64,000 nt of DNA from Pelistega sp. (GCA_030538255.1 JAUNUI010000014.1:19903-83902); one strand, 5' to 3'; shown: positions 28,656 through 38,872, numbered from the stretch's first letter. Numbers and translations: made by a program. Notes: generated by a model not told the origin, from the letters alone.

Positions 28656-29825
28656 ATGAAATTCGAATTTCCAATTAATACTTTTCGTATGCTCCCTAAT
28701 CCTTACGGAGAATATACCGAAAGAAACTCAAATCCTGTTGTCTATGAGTGCTATGTAGAAGTACAAGATATACCTGACAACTTCCCCATGGAAACCAATC
28801 CTAGGGAGCAAAATTTAAAAACAAACGTAGCCAAAAATATCGAGGAAAGCCTCAAGTCATATGAAGAAAATTTTCATATAAAAAACAGAGGCATTATCCT
28901 TTCTGCTGCTAGCTTCGCCTTTAACTCCAAAACGAGTCACGCAACAATCTTTATGACTGACACCGAAGTTCATGGTAATGTCGATGGCGGTCACACATAC
29001 AAAATTATTCTAGCTAATCGCAATGAACTTCAAGATAAACAATATGTACGCTTGGAGGTAATTATTGGAGCAGAAGACTTTTTTCAAGATCTAGCTAAAG
29101 CAAGAAACACATCAGTTCAAGTCAAAGACACTTCCATAGCTGAGCTTGAAAAAAAATTTGAATTTATAAAAGATGCTATTGGACCCTTAGCAAACGAAAT
29201 TGCATTTAAAGAAAATGATATAGACAAAAGGATTAGTATCGATAACATTATCTCCATTTTAAGTACATTTAATTTAAATACTTACTCAGACGCAGACAAA
29301 CAGCCCATTAGTGCTTATAGCCAGAAAAGTTTTTGCGTTAAGCAGTTTTTGGCATATGATGAAAATGATATTCATAATCCTTTTCACAAAATGGTCCCCA
29401 TCATTCCTTCGATTCTAAAGTTACATGATTATATTGAAAAGAAGTTACCCGAAAAATACAAAGAAGTTGAGCCAGGGGGGAAATATGGCCTAATTAAAGG
29501 CATTCAATCCAAAAAAGAAAACAGCAAAGTAAAATTTCAGACTGATATTTACGGCGATGATATTGAATACAAAAGTCCGAGATCTTTTGTTTTGCCAATT
29601 CTTGCTTCTTTCAGGGCATTAATCAGAGAAAATGAAGAAGGTTACTATGAATGGATCGACAGTCCATTTAAGCTCTTTGATAAAGTTGGCGGACAAATGG
29701 CAAAAAACACTAAAGAGCGATCAAAATCTTTAGGATATAATGTTAACGCTTTAGGTAAAGATGCAGGACATTGGCGAGACCTATTTCAAATAGTGCTTAT
29801 CGAAAAGCTAATGAAAAACGCATAA
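28656..29825 (+). CDS. AIPR-like abortive infection protein
   Basis: A 389-residue protein. FHIKNRGIIL followed by VHGNVDGGHTYKII resembles the NxGI…VDGGHT core of the AIPR (abortive infection phage resistance) group. The N-terminal part is beta-rich and the C-terminal part helical with a conserved-looking GHWRDLF. I use ATG 28656, preceded by AAGAGG at ideal spacing, instead of GTG 28647. No toxin active site is recognisable. The XRE gene next to it is the likely regulator. Confidence 0.6.
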   Translation: MKFEFPINTFRMLPNPYGEYTERNSNPVVYECYVEVQDIPDNFPMETNPREQNLKTNVAKNIEESLKSYEENFHIKNRGIILSAASFAFNSKTSHATIFMTDTEVHGNVDGGHTYKIILANRNELQDKQYVRLEVIIGAEDFFQDLAKARNTSVQVKDTSIAELEKKFEFIKDAIGPLANEIAFKENDIDKRISIDNIISILSTFNLNTYSDADKQPISAYSQKSFCVKQFLAYDENDIHNPFHKMVPIIPSILKLHDYIEKKLPEKYKEVEPGGKYGLIKGIQSKKENSKVKFQTDIYGDDIEYKSPRSFVLPILASFRALIRENEEGYYEWIDSPFKLFDKVGGQMAKNTKERSKSLGYNVNALGKDAGHWRDLFQIVLIEKLMKNA

Positions 29826-29858
29826 CAAAATTTGACCTAAGATATATACTGTCTAAAG

Positions 29859-29934
29859 TGTAGAAGTTCAAATCTAACCTGACAGACACCACTAACCAAA
29901 CGGGGAACTGTCAGATGAGATTTAAACTTCTACA
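29859..29934. repeat. 76-bp imperfect inverted repeat, possible MITE or structured RNA
   Basis: A 27-nt arm at 29859-29885 pairs with 29908-29934 (24 of 27 positions) around a 22-nt loop. The outer ends read TGTAGAAGTT…AACTTCTACA. It lies 34 bp after the AIPR-type stop and is not followed by a T run, so it is not a standard terminator. No clear target duplication flanks it. Confidence 0.75.
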
Positions 29935-30034
29935 ATTCAATAAACTCATGTATTTTACACAGTCAAGTCCTAGATGCATTTTAAAAGCAATCGTGAAAAA
30001 AGCTTATGGCAATTAGTCTTTAGACATATTGACA

Positions 30035-31435
30035 TTAATCCACCAAATTTCTTAATATTCCAAAATCTTTCTGGATATCATTATTATCTTTAAATGAACG
30101 TAAAGTAGAGTTTAAATAACTGTTGGCTAACTTTTCTATTCCCTTCACTTCACTGAGTTTAGTTGTTAAATACCCAAGGGGCAAAGTAACTGGATAACCA
30201 CTTAACTTTATGTGATAACACACCACCGCAAATTTATTTTTTAAAAAAAGAATTTCAGTATTGCCGTCTAAAAAACCTTCGCAAAAACCAAATAATATAT
30301 CATCCTGAATATCTTTGAATTGATATCTCCATCCATCTATTTCATGCTTAGTTCTTTTTTTAGATAAAGGTAAATAAAGACGAAGTTTATAACCTTTTGA
30401 TTGCTGCTCTACCAGGCTTTGAACTTTATCATGGATTTTTTTTTGTTTACCCCAATAAATATCATTGGGCACGAGCCAGAGTAACTTCCGGTCGGGATTC
30501 ACTGCATTTTTGTCTAAGTCATTTAAAATCGTATTAATTTTTTCAAATACATCCTCTTGATGATATATTTGACCTAAAAAACACATACCACTTTGTTGCT
30601 CTCGTTTATGTTTCTCGTTTAAAAACTCTAGAAAATCTAACTTTCCTCCAAATAATATCTTCCTTAAGAAATTACATCCCAATGCTTCCATACTTTTGCT
30701 AAGTTCGTGTAAATTATCGGCGCTCCTAAATTGTGCAAGTAGCTCAGTAACCGCTTTCTGAATATTATCTTGAAAAAGCAAATTCACTATATCATGCCGT
30801 TCTTTCGATTCCCCTGTTGCGGGGAATAATTCAAATTTTTGAGTAAAACGAAAATAAACAGGGGACCCTTTAGTTTCAATAACATCAATCTTATATAAAG
30901 CAGTATCCTTTGCATCTAATTGAATAATATCATCTTCACATAATTGTCGAAATCGGGATTGAAACACTTTTCGAGCAGTTTCATTGCACTCAGATTGAAC
31001 GCGTGATTCAACTGGAACTTTAATCGCGTGCTGACTCTCTGAATCACAATCCTTTTTTAGCAAAAAATTGTTATCTAACAACTCCATACGATACTCACCG
31101 CCGTATTCATTTAATGAAGGAATTTTCGGTGAATCATCGTTACTACCGTGAAACAATTTCATCCCCTCAGATGAAATCTCGACCGTTCCATCGTCCGTCC
31201 ATAATATCCATTTGTTTCGTGCTAAGTCCTCTAATGAAACTTCAGTCTCATAATGATTAAAACCAAAATAGTGTGCAATCTGTTCTGGTTTACAAGGAGT
31301 CAAATATAATAATCGCAATAAATACTCACGAACAAACGCCACATTTTTGTCGCTCATGCAAGAAAAAACAATACGAAAACGCGGAGCTAAAATAACGAAA
31401 TCTATTTGATTATAGGGAGTTTCATACACATTCAT
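30035..31435 (-). CDS. Partner protein of the NERD-kinase-helicase, family unknown
   Basis: A 466-residue protein whose ATG overlaps the stop of the large gene (TAATG), so the two are translated together. The N-terminal 100 residues look like a winged-helix region (ylLRLLYLTPCKPEQIAHYFG…LARNKWI). The middle is charged and helical. The last 150 residues alternate strands and helices (LLWLVPNDIYWGK, YKLRLYLPLSKK, VVCYHIKLSGYPVTLP). An HxK tripeptide in that last part lacks the Asp and downstream Gly-Ser/Asn of a PLD HKD site. I assign no function. Confidence 0.8.
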   Translation of the reverse strand: MNVYETPYNQIDFVILAPRFRIVFSCMSDKNVAFVREYLLRLLYLTPCKPEQIAHYFGFNHYETEVSLEDLARNKWILWTDDGTVEISSEGMKLFHGSNDDSPKIPSLNEYGGEYRMELLDNNFLLKKDCDSESQHAIKVPVESRVQSECNETARKVFQSRFRQLCEDDIIQLDAKDTALYKIDVIETKGSPVYFRFTQKFELFPATGESKERHDIVNLLFQDNIQKAVTELLAQFRSADNLHELSKSMEALGCNFLRKILFGGKLDFLEFLNEKHKREQQSGMCFLGQIYHQEDVFEKINTILNDLDKNAVNPDRKLLWLVPNDIYWGKQKKIHDKVQSLVEQQSKGYKLRLYLPLSKKRTKHEIDGWRYQFKDIQDDILFGFCEGFLDGNTEILFLKNKFAVVCYHIKLSGYPVTLPLGYLTTKLSEVKGIEKLANSYLNSTLRSFKDNNDIQKDFGILRNLVD

Positions 31436-34400
31436 TAATTCATTCCTTTTTGGCGCATTGTCTTCAATGCATACTTATGATCACCTAAACGCTGTTGAAT
31501 AAATTTCAACACCCTACCTAAGGGCATTTTGCTATTTTGAGGTTGCTCCCAGACTGTTGCCGCACCAACAATAATTAATTTATCCATTGCACGCGACAAA
31601 GCCACATTGATACGGTTTGGCAGATATAAAAAACCTGTGCTGAACTCTTTATCATGACGAGATAACGACAGAATAATTATTCTATTTTCTTTGCCCTGAT
31701 AGCTATCCACACTGTCAATTTTTACCAAACGACGAAATGCATCATCCCATGTTTTTTCATTAAATTTTTTTCGGATCAATTTTTTCTGTTCTGCATACAT
31801 ACAAATTACACCAATGGCTGGTGTATTAGATTGCAGGCAGCGTTGCACCATTTCACTAGTCATAATGGTTTCATCATTTGCCAAATCTTGCAATAGCTCC
31901 AGAATAACATCAGCTTCAGCCCGATTAAAAAAGCTATTTTTATTCTGTATATGATAAGAATTAGATAATTTTGTCGTATCCAACCATGTCACACTACTTT
32001 TAAAATTATCAGGTAGTCCTGAATATATATCAGGAACATCACTCTCTGTTTTGCCATTCTCCAATACACCGTCATAAAAACATGTTGAAATCAAACTACC
32101 AATAGCAGGAGCCATGCGATACTGTACTTTTAGTGTTGCACAGGTCTGTTTTCCATATTCTGATTGAAAAACTCTTTCAAAATCACTGCCTAATGCCTGA
32201 TCTAATTCATCTCCTCGTTTAGAAATACCTAAGCGACGAGCCAAGGCATTTTTATGCTCCGTTGAATATAATGGCGGTAATTGTTTTTGATCCCCTACCA
32301 ACAAAATACGCTTACCTGATTGCATTGCAATAGCTAATTCGCTGGAGATAGATCGAGCGGCTTCATCAACAATTACCCAGTCATAGATATTATCTGCAAT
32401 ACCAATATGCTTTTGCCCGATACCCACGCAAGTTCCCACTACTAGCTGGCGAGAACGAGCCAGAAACTCATCGTAATTTGTACGGTTATTAGACAAAGCC
32501 TCCAACATATCCCTCGTTAAATCAATTAGCTTTCCTGCCTGTAAACTTTCAGCTGGTTGGATATTATACTTATGGTCAAGTTTAGCAACTAGCTTTAGTG
32601 AAATTTGACCAACCTCTAATACCTCAACATTAGTTAAGCCTAATTGCTCTGCTCGATTCCTAATAACCTTCTCTATCGACTTGACTAAACGTTTTTCGTC
32701 TTCATCGATTTGCGAACCAATGGGAGGGCTTTTTACCAACTTTAAATATCGTCGAATCTGAACACCAATATCAAATTGCATTTTTGCTCGTTCACGCAAA
32801 TACTCTTCAGGCAATCCCATTGCTCTGCCTAATTGGCAAATATTTATAATTTTATTCACTGCTAGCTGTTGACGCTTTTGCCCAACCAAATTTTGTGAGA
32901 AAACGTCCTCTAACTCTTCCGAGTCTGCTATTTCACGGTTACTAAATCGTACAATTTGTAAATTAGTACCTAAACGCATACTATGCTTACGAACTCTTTC
33001 TGCTGCGGTATTCACAGCCTCGTGAGATTGACTAACAAGTAAAATACTATTTACATTTTGTTGGTCAAACAAATAATGTACAAAAGCAGCAATAAACTCA
33101 GTTTTCCCTGTTCCAGGAGGGCCTTGCAGTAAAGAAAGAGGGCCATTTGATATTAAAACTTGAAAAGCCTGACGTTGCGCTTCATTCAAGCTTATAGTTT
33201 CACCGTGCAAGCCAATCCTATCATAACGTGCAAATTGCTCATCGCTCACAAAAATCCCATAATTATTAGGAGCCTGAGTACAATCTTCATCAAAGTATTG
33301 AACTAAGTTTTTAATTACACTTTCATTATCTAAAATACGTTGTAGCGCACTTTTTCTCCGTTGATAAGAAGCTTTATTTTGTATACTTTGCAAATAAATA
33401 GGTGTATCAAATTCAATTTTCTCACTAGAATAATTCAGTTTTCTAGATTTTAAATGTAATTCATTTAAACAACTTTTAATCAGATCTACAGTGCCATATT
33501 TGAAAGTTTTTTCATTCTTATCGTCAAAACCAAGCGCCTCAACAATTTCATCTCTATTAAATTGGTCTAGTGGGTCAATATCACCATCATAAGGAATATA
33601 AATCTCACCTGTTTCCAGCTTTTGTAGTCCAGCACTTGCGGTAATTGCAGGTAAAGCTTCTGTTTCTGTATTCAAAATAGCTTCCCACAAATCTTTAGTT
33701 TTAGGACGTTGCAACATAATTTCTACTTCATCAGAAATTAGTACCGCCCCAACCCCAAACCCAGTATTGGATTCAATTTTACCAAGCGTTTTTGGTTCTG
33801 GATGCTTAAAAATATGTTCACGGATGAACCCATTAATTGCTTGTTTAAACAATTTGTTTTCGGATAGCTTTTCATTTAATTTATCAAAGCCACTTGCAAA
33901 ATGATATGAAACTTTCAGACTTATAGCTAAACTTAGTTCACTATTATCCTTGTCAAGCTTAGTAATATAATCGCGTTCAATTGGAGTTTGCGCATAGGTA
34001 AATTTGTTCTCACGTACTGAATACAATACTTTTAAGATACCGCCCAAACCAATAAAACTCACTAAAACATTGTCTGATGTACCTCTTTCAAACTTAACAA
34101 ATAACTCATCATTTTCAGGATAAATCTCTATTGGATTAAATGTATTTCTTCCACCAATCAAAACCTCAATTGAAGGTATTATCTGCTTAGGATTCAAAGC
34201 CTCTTTAAAACGATCTAGAGAAATAAAATTGCTTTGTAAATCTTGATTTTCAAGCTGTATTACATCACTAATATCGCTGAACTTCTCTGACGGCATATTC
34301 CAAGTGATATTTAAGAGCTCACACGCCATTTTCATTACGGCAAAATTATCACACTGCATCTCTGTCGCATTATCAAAAGCAGGAGCGTATTCAGTATTAA

Positions 34401-36426
34401 ATTGTTTTTTCCCATTTATTGAAAAATCAAAAATATCCAAGAGATACAATCTAAATTCATCGTTATACATTGTAACTAGAATATTATCTGGCTTTAAATC
34501 ACCATGTGTAAATCCCAATCCATGCAAATGCTCAATATTGTGTAACAGCATATTAATAAGAGCAATCTTTTTTTCATCGGTTAAACCATCTAATTCTGCA
34601 ACTTGTGACCAAGTGTAGCCATTCTCAATAAAATCACTTACTATAAACAAACTGCTCGATTTTCGAGCGATACCAAAACTACGAATTTTAGGCAAATAAT
34701 CTGGTGATAATTGCGCTAATTTTGCGATGCTTCCCAGCCAATTAAAGACAATGCGCGCCTCATGCCTATCTTTATGTGGATCTGCCCTAAGCCATGCTTT
34801 AACTAAGGCACCATTAGAGAGGTAAACTTCTTTTTCAGCTGTTTCTTTAATAAATCCATCATCTTCGCGATAAGCACGTGAATGACTTATATCGTGATAG
34901 AATGGTTCCAATTTAGAAAATTCAAATGAAAAATCTAATGTTTGCTCAGGCTTTTTCTGGTTAAATCTCTCCAAAAATTCCTGTGCATTTTGAAAAGGTT
35001 TATCTGATAGTGCTGTACGTAATATATTTACATACCACTCTGTATTTACTTCTAAATTGCTTTGCATTTTTTGCAAACTATCTGGCGACACTCTCTCTGC
35101 ATGAATAATATGCCATATTAAAACTGCTAACGTACGGACATCTGACTGGTATACTGTTAAATTTACTCTATCTGACAGTGGAAAATTAATTTTTGCTAAA
35201 TCCCCTGATACTGCCAAAATATCACGAACATCACCAACAGTTTGTTCTGATGAAAGATAAGCGGTAGCAAATCCTGACAGCATAATTTTATCGTCTACCG
35301 ACAACCAAATGCTATGTTCTCCTAAATCACGATGAGCAATGTTAATTTGGTGCAGTTGCACAAACTTATCCAGTAATAATTTAACCAAATCAAATCGGCG
35401 TTCAATGTTCAAATTCTGAACACTGTGCCCGCCAACAAATTGATTAAAGCGTTTTTGTTGAGGGAACAACTCAAAGATGTCAATATGCTCAGCTGTTACT
35501 TCTCCTTTTTGTGGTGTATTTTTATACTTTAAACATGTATGATACAACTCTGCATTATGTAATTTTATGTATTGTAAAATATCGTACTCTCGACTGATTA
35601 GCCGAAAACGCCCATCAGGTGTTTGCACTTCAGGTCGTTGAATTTTAGTGAAATCCCAACGACGTAGCAAGGCAACATCTCGATGTTTCTTATATTCTGA
35701 TTGAGCAAAATACTCACGATAAATATTGTTAGGATGCTCAAAGATAGGGGCATCTTCTGCGTAATAACCACCTATACTGATTGATTTAGGCTTAACTGTG
35801 TCAATACCGAAAATTTTCTTATCAAATATTTCAAAATCTTGATTTAATGACTTACTATTTGGGTGCGGACGAAAACGTTGATTAAATCTATGCTCTTCTT
35901 TTAATTCTAAAAAATCGGATAAATTTAATACATACAGTTTTTCATTTTCATCTAACTCACTAAAATCTGCATTGCCCGTCATGACAACCAAAAAATGAAC
36001 CTGAGGGCGATAATTTTTATTAGTAAATTCCTGTTTAAATTTATCTAGTTTCTTTTCCAGTAAGTATTGTTTACTCCTTGTAATGGATACTGGCGAGCGA
36101 CCTCTGTCCTGACCATTTAAACTCCACCTATCCTTAGATGATTTAATTATTCCTCCATTCCAATGCTTTAGCTCCACAATCAAAACATTACAATGGGTGA
36201 TAATTACTAAGTCAAATTCGCCATCCTTGCGTTCTCGCACATCAGATAAGCGAAAACCAGAATATCCTCTCCATGGAAAGATAGATTTTAAAGACTTTAA
36301 TGCACTTAATCCATCTCCTTTTACTATTTTTTGTTCTGAATTAGAACTTGAAAATGCCTGTTTGATTTTTTCAATGGCATCTAACTCATGCAATGTTAAT
36401 CCACCACCCCAGTCAATAACTTCCAT
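31435..36426 (-). CDS. NERD-kinase-kinase-SF1 helicase fusion, probable defence protein
   Basis: A 1663-residue multidomain protein. Residues 25-150 are NERD-like, with GEFD at 69-72 and VELK at 84-87 as a PD-(D/E)xK core. Residues 230-490 are kinase-like but degenerate: HRDLGEHS (365-372) lacks the metal-binding Asn and the DFG position reads SGF. Residues 510-745 hold a second kinase with Lys543, HGDLKPDN (641-648) and DIF (664-666), apparently intact. Residues 1060-1640 are a UPF1/COG1112-type SF1 helicase with GPPGTGKT (1102-1109), VDEAA (1353-1357), GDQKQLPP (1378-1385), QYRM and SYQGKE. It overlaps its partner by 1 nt. Confidence 0.92.
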   Translation of the reverse strand: MEVIDWGGGLTLHELDAIEKIKQAFSSSNSEQKIVKGDGLSALKSLKSIFPWRGYSGFRLSDVRERKDGEFDLVIITHCNVLIVELKHWNGGIIKSSKDRWSLNGQDRGRSPVSITRSKQYLLEKKLDKFKQEFTNKNYRPQVHFLVVMTGNADFSELDENEKLYVLNLSDFLELKEEHRFNQRFRPHPNSKSLNQDFEIFDKKIFGIDTVKPKSISIGGYYAEDAPIFEHPNNIYREYFAQSEYKKHRDVALLRRWDFTKIQRPEVQTPDGRFRLISREYDILQYIKLHNAELYHTCLKYKNTPQKGEVTAEHIDIFELFPQQKRFNQFVGGHSVQNLNIERRFDLVKLLLDKFVQLHQINIAHRDLGEHSIWLSVDDKIMLSGFATAYLSSEQTVGDVRDILAVSGDLAKINFPLSDRVNLTVYQSDVRTLAVLIWHIIHAERVSPDSLQKMQSNLEVNTEWYVNILRTALSDKPFQNAQEFLERFNQKKPEQTLDFSFEFSKLEPFYHDISHSRAYREDDGFIKETAEKEVYLSNGALVKAWLRADPHKDRHEARIVFNWLGSIAKLAQLSPDYLPKIRSFGIARKSSSLFIVSDFIENGYTWSQVAELDGLTDEKKIALINMLLHNIEHLHGLGFTHGDLKPDNILVTMYNDEFRLYLLDIFDFSINGKKQFNTEYAPAFDNATEMQCDNFAVMKMACELLNITWNMPSEKFSDISDVIQLENQDLQSNFISLDRFKEALNPKQIIPSIEVLIGGRNTFNPIEIYPENDELFVKFERGTSDNVLVSFIGLGGILKVLYSVRENKFTYAQTPIERDYITKLDKDNSELSLAISLKVSYHFASGFDKLNEKLSENKLFKQAINGFIREHIFKHPEPKTLGKIESNTGFGVGAVLISDEVEIMLQRPKTKDLWEAILNTETEALPAITASAGLQKLETGEIYIPYDGDIDPLDQFNRDEIVEALGFDDKNEKTFKYGTVDLIKSCLNELHLKSRKLNYSSEKIEFDTPIYLQSIQNKASYQRRKSALQRILDNESVIKNLVQYFDEDCTQAPNNYGIFVSDEQFARYDRIGLHGETISLNEAQRQAFQVLISNGPLSLLQGPPGTGKTEFIAAFVHYLFDQQNVNSILLVSQSHEAVNTAAERVRKHSMRLGTNLQIVRFSNREIADSEELEDVFSQNLVGQKRQQLAVNKIINICQLGRAMGLPEEYLRERAKMQFDIGVQIRRYLKLVKSPPIGSQIDEDEKRLVKSIEKVIRNRAEQLGLTNVEVLEVGQISLKLVAKLDHKYNIQPAESLQAGKLIDLTRDMLEALSNNRTNYDEFLARSRQLVVGTCVGIGQKHIGIADNIYDWVIVDEAARSISSELAIAMQSGKRILLVGDQKQLPPLYSTEHKNALARRLGISKRGDELDQALGSDFERVFQSEYGKQTCATLKVQYRMAPAIGSLISTCFYDGVLENGKTESDVPDIYSGLPDNFKSSVTWLDTTKLSNSYHIQNKNSFFNRAEADVILELLQDLANDETIMTSEMVQRCLQSNTPAIGVICMYAEQKKLIRKKFNEKTWDDAFRRLVKIDSVDSYQGKENRIIILSLSRHDKEFSTGFLYLPNRINVALSRAMDKLIIVGAATVWEQPQNSKMPLGRVLKFIQQRLGDHKYALKTMRQKGMN

Positions 36427-37056
36427 AGCAAATTTGTTTTCCTTTTAGTAAGATTCTCAATAATTAACCGTAATATTTATACGACACATTTCCTTTGTCA
36501 ATCAAATTTTGTGACTATTCAAAATACAGAACTACCTAACACTAAAAGCCCAAATTATTCCCATTTCTACACCATAATTTGATTACACAAACCTAGTTCA
36601 ATTCCGCTGTAAAACTCATTATTTCCTATCTACTAAAATATAATTAAACTCTCACATTTCCCTATTAAGACTAAGAATTTAATATTAAGAGCTTTTCATT
36701 TTACAATTTGCCAATTCCTCCTTATTACCCCTCAGAATATACAAAAATAATTAAATTGAAAGCAATGTTCTGTAAACACCAGTTCTGAGTGTAAACTCTT
36801 TGCGCCTCATTATATCTTTTACTTACAAAATTACATCAAATTGTCAGCTTACAACTTTTTCACCACACCCGCCAACCCCCACCCCACCTCAATCCACCGC
36901 CAATTCCCCTGCATTTCCCACCCAAAACCACAAATTTGTAAAATTCAGCCAATTGTCAGATTTTTGTCTAATTGTCACAGACATGTAATATTCATTTCTT
37001 ACACTTCAGTTTTCACCCCCTCTTATTACTATTAGTTTTGTTTGGAGCGAACTATT
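36427..37056. other. AT-rich intergenic region upstream of phnD
   Basis: 630 bp with no convincing gene. It serves as promoter region for the large island gene on the left and for phnD on the right. The right end holds the candidate Pho box. The change from AT-rich to core-like composition falls near 37.0 kb and marks the island edge. Confidence 0.6.
36953..36970 (+). promoter_or_regulatory. Candidate Pho box of the phosphonate transporter operon
   Basis: TTGTCAG-attt-TTGTCTA gives two 7-bp units 11 bp apart, as in the PhoB consensus CTGTCAT-AWAW-CTGTCAT. A third TTGTCAC starts at 36972, and a TAATAT -10-like box follows at 36986-36991. It lies about 87 bp before phnD. Confidence 0.5.
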
Positions 37057-38007
37057 ATGTGGAAACTTAAACATACAGCGTTAGCAGCATTAATCGCTTT
37101 TATCCCATTAACAGCAACGGCGATGGATGCTCGCTACAAAGATGCCGACGGTGACTTAGTAGCTGATGCGCCAACTGATCCTAAAGACTGGATTGATCCG
37201 TCAGTGCTTGTGTTCTCTTACACACCTGTTGAAGATCCAGCGGTATATGGCAAAGTTTGGGAAGAGTTCATCGACCACCTAGCGAAAGAAACTGGTAAGA
37301 AAGTTCAGTTCTTCCCTGTTCAAAGCAACGCCGCTCAAATCGAAGCAATGCGTGCGGGTCGTCTACACGTGGCGGGTTTCAACACTGGCTCTAACCCACT
37401 AGCGGTTAATTGTGCGGGTTTCGTACCGTTCACCATGATGGCTTCGAAAGATGACCGTTACGGTTACGAGATGGAAATCATCACCTTCCCAGGTAGCGGT
37501 ATTGAGAAAATCGAAGACATCAAGGGTAAAAAATTAGCTTTCACATCGGAAACTTCTAACTCAGGTTATAAAGCACCTTCAGCTCTTCTAAAGCAAGAGT
37601 TCAAGATGGAAGCGGGCAAGGATTACGAGCCAGTGTTCAGCGGTAAGCACGACAACTCAATCTTAGGCGTGGCCAATAAAGATTACCCAGCTGCAGCGAT
37701 TGCTAACTCGGTAAAAGGCCGTATGGAAGCGCGTGGTGTTGTAAAGCCTGAGCAAACTAAAATCATCTACAAATCACAATCGTTCCCAACCACAGGTTAT
37801 GGTTATGTGTATAACTTGAAGCCTGAATTAGCGGAAAAAGTGAAAGCAGCTTTCTTCAACTTCAACTGGGAAGGTTCTGGTTTAGCAACTGAATTCAACA
37901 AGGCTGAGCCGCCACAAGAGAAGTTCATGCCGATCACTTACAAAGAGTACTGGCAAGTTGTGCGTGACATCGACACGGCAATGAACGTTAGCTACGATTG
38001 TAAATAA
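37057..38007 (+). CDS. phnD: Phosphonate/phosphate-type ABC transporter substrate-binding protein
   Basis: A 316-residue periplasmic protein with a signal peptide ([14 protein letters not shown]…ATAM). The PhnD family pattern is clear: [41 protein letters not shown] and a C-terminal YxEYW-like segment. I use ATG 37057 with GGAG upstream; an in-frame TTG at 37042 lacks a site. It is first of the phnDCEE operon. The ligand (phosphonate, phosphite or phosphate ester) cannot be told from sequence. Confidence 0.92.
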   Translation: MWKLKHTALAALIAFIPLTATAMDARYKDADGDLVADAPTDPKDWIDPSVLVFSYTPVEDPAVYGKVWEEFIDHLAKETGKKVQFFPVQSNAAQIEAMRAGRLHVAGFNTGSNPLAVNCAGFVPFTMMASKDDRYGYEMEIITFPGSGIEKIEDIKGKKLAFTSETSNSGYKAPSALLKQEFKMEAGKDYEPVFSGKHDNSILGVANKDYPAAAIANSVKGRMEARGVVKPEQTKIIYKSQSFPTTGYGYVYNLKPELAEKVKAAFFNFNWEGSGLATEFNKAEPPQEKFMPITYKEYWQVVRDIDTAMNVSYDCK

Positions 38008-38020
38008 GGTCACGTATCGC

Positions 38021-38845
38021 ATGTTAGAAATTCGTCACCTCGAAAAGCGTTACAGCACGGGTGATCTTGCTTTAAAAAATATCGACCTTAAGGTTCAATC
38101 AGGTGAAGTTGTCGGCCTGATTGGGCCTTCGGGCGCTGGCAAATCATCGCTTATTCGCTGTATCAATCGTCTAATCATGCCTAGTGCGGGTGAGATCCTG
38201 CTTGAAGGGCGTGATTTAGTTAAGCTTTCAAATAATGAACTACGCCAAGCGCGTCGTCAAATCGGTATGATTTTCCAAGAGTACGCTTTAGTTGAGCGTC
38301 TTACTGTGATGGAGAACGTGCTCTCTGGTCGTCTTGGCTATATGGGTTTCTGGCCAAGCTGGTTCCGTCGCTTCCAAGGCGATGATATCGCCCAAGCCTA
38401 TGAGCTCTTAGACCGTGTAGGTCTACGTGGTATGGAGAATAAGCGTGCCGATGCACTCTCTGGCGGTCAACGTCAACGTGTAGGTATTGCGCGTGCGCTC
38501 ATCCAACGTCCTAAACTCCTCCTTGTTGATGAACCAACAGCGAGTCTTGACCCTAAGACTTCTCGCCAAATTATGCGCTTAATTCTTGAGCTGTGTAATG
38601 AGCGCGGTTTAGCGGCAATTGTGAATATTCACGATGTCGTGCTAGCCACTGAGTACTTACCGCGTATCGTCGGTTTACGTGCGGGTAACTTGGTCTATGA
38701 CGGTCCTGCTAAAGCCATTGATGAGCATGTTCTGACACAAATCTATGGCGCTGAAGACTGGACCAGTATCACCAAAAATTTAGAGAATGTTCAAAAGGAT
38801 TTATCCTTAAAGGACGCGGATAGTGCTTCGCTTGAAGTCGCTTAG
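38021..38845 (+). CDS. phnC: Phosphonate ABC transporter ATPase
   Basis: A 274-residue ABC ATPase: Walker [11 protein letters not shown]-loop [10 protein letters not shown], signature [15 protein letters not shown], Walker [13 protein letters not shown] and switch His in NIHDV. The PhnC-specific [18 protein letters not shown] segment is present. It starts 13 bp after phnD. Confidence 0.95.
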   Translation: MLEIRHLEKRYSTGDLALKNIDLKVQSGEVVGLIGPSGAGKSSLIRCINRLIMPSAGEILLEGRDLVKLSNNELRQARRQIGMIFQEYALVERLTVMENVLSGRLGYMGFWPSWFRRFQGDDIAQAYELLDRVGLRGMENKRADALSGGQRQRVGIARALIQRPKLLLVDEPTASLDPKTSRQIMRLILELCNERGLAAIVNIHDVVLATEYLPRIVGLRAGNLVYDGPAKAIDEHVLTQIYGAEDWTSITKNLENVQKDLSLKDADSASLEVA

Positions 38846-38872
38846 AATGCTTAAGGTAGATAAGGTTACATC

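Noticed and set aside
29859-29934. Ordinary terminator of the AIPR-type gene
   Set aside because: There is no T run after the stem and the loop is long; a mobile or RNA element fits better.
30035-36426. Firm assignment to Mokosh type I
   Set aside because: Helicase plus kinase fits, but the NERD domain, the second kinase copy and the absence of a clear HKD site in the partner do not; without a profile search I leave it as similar.
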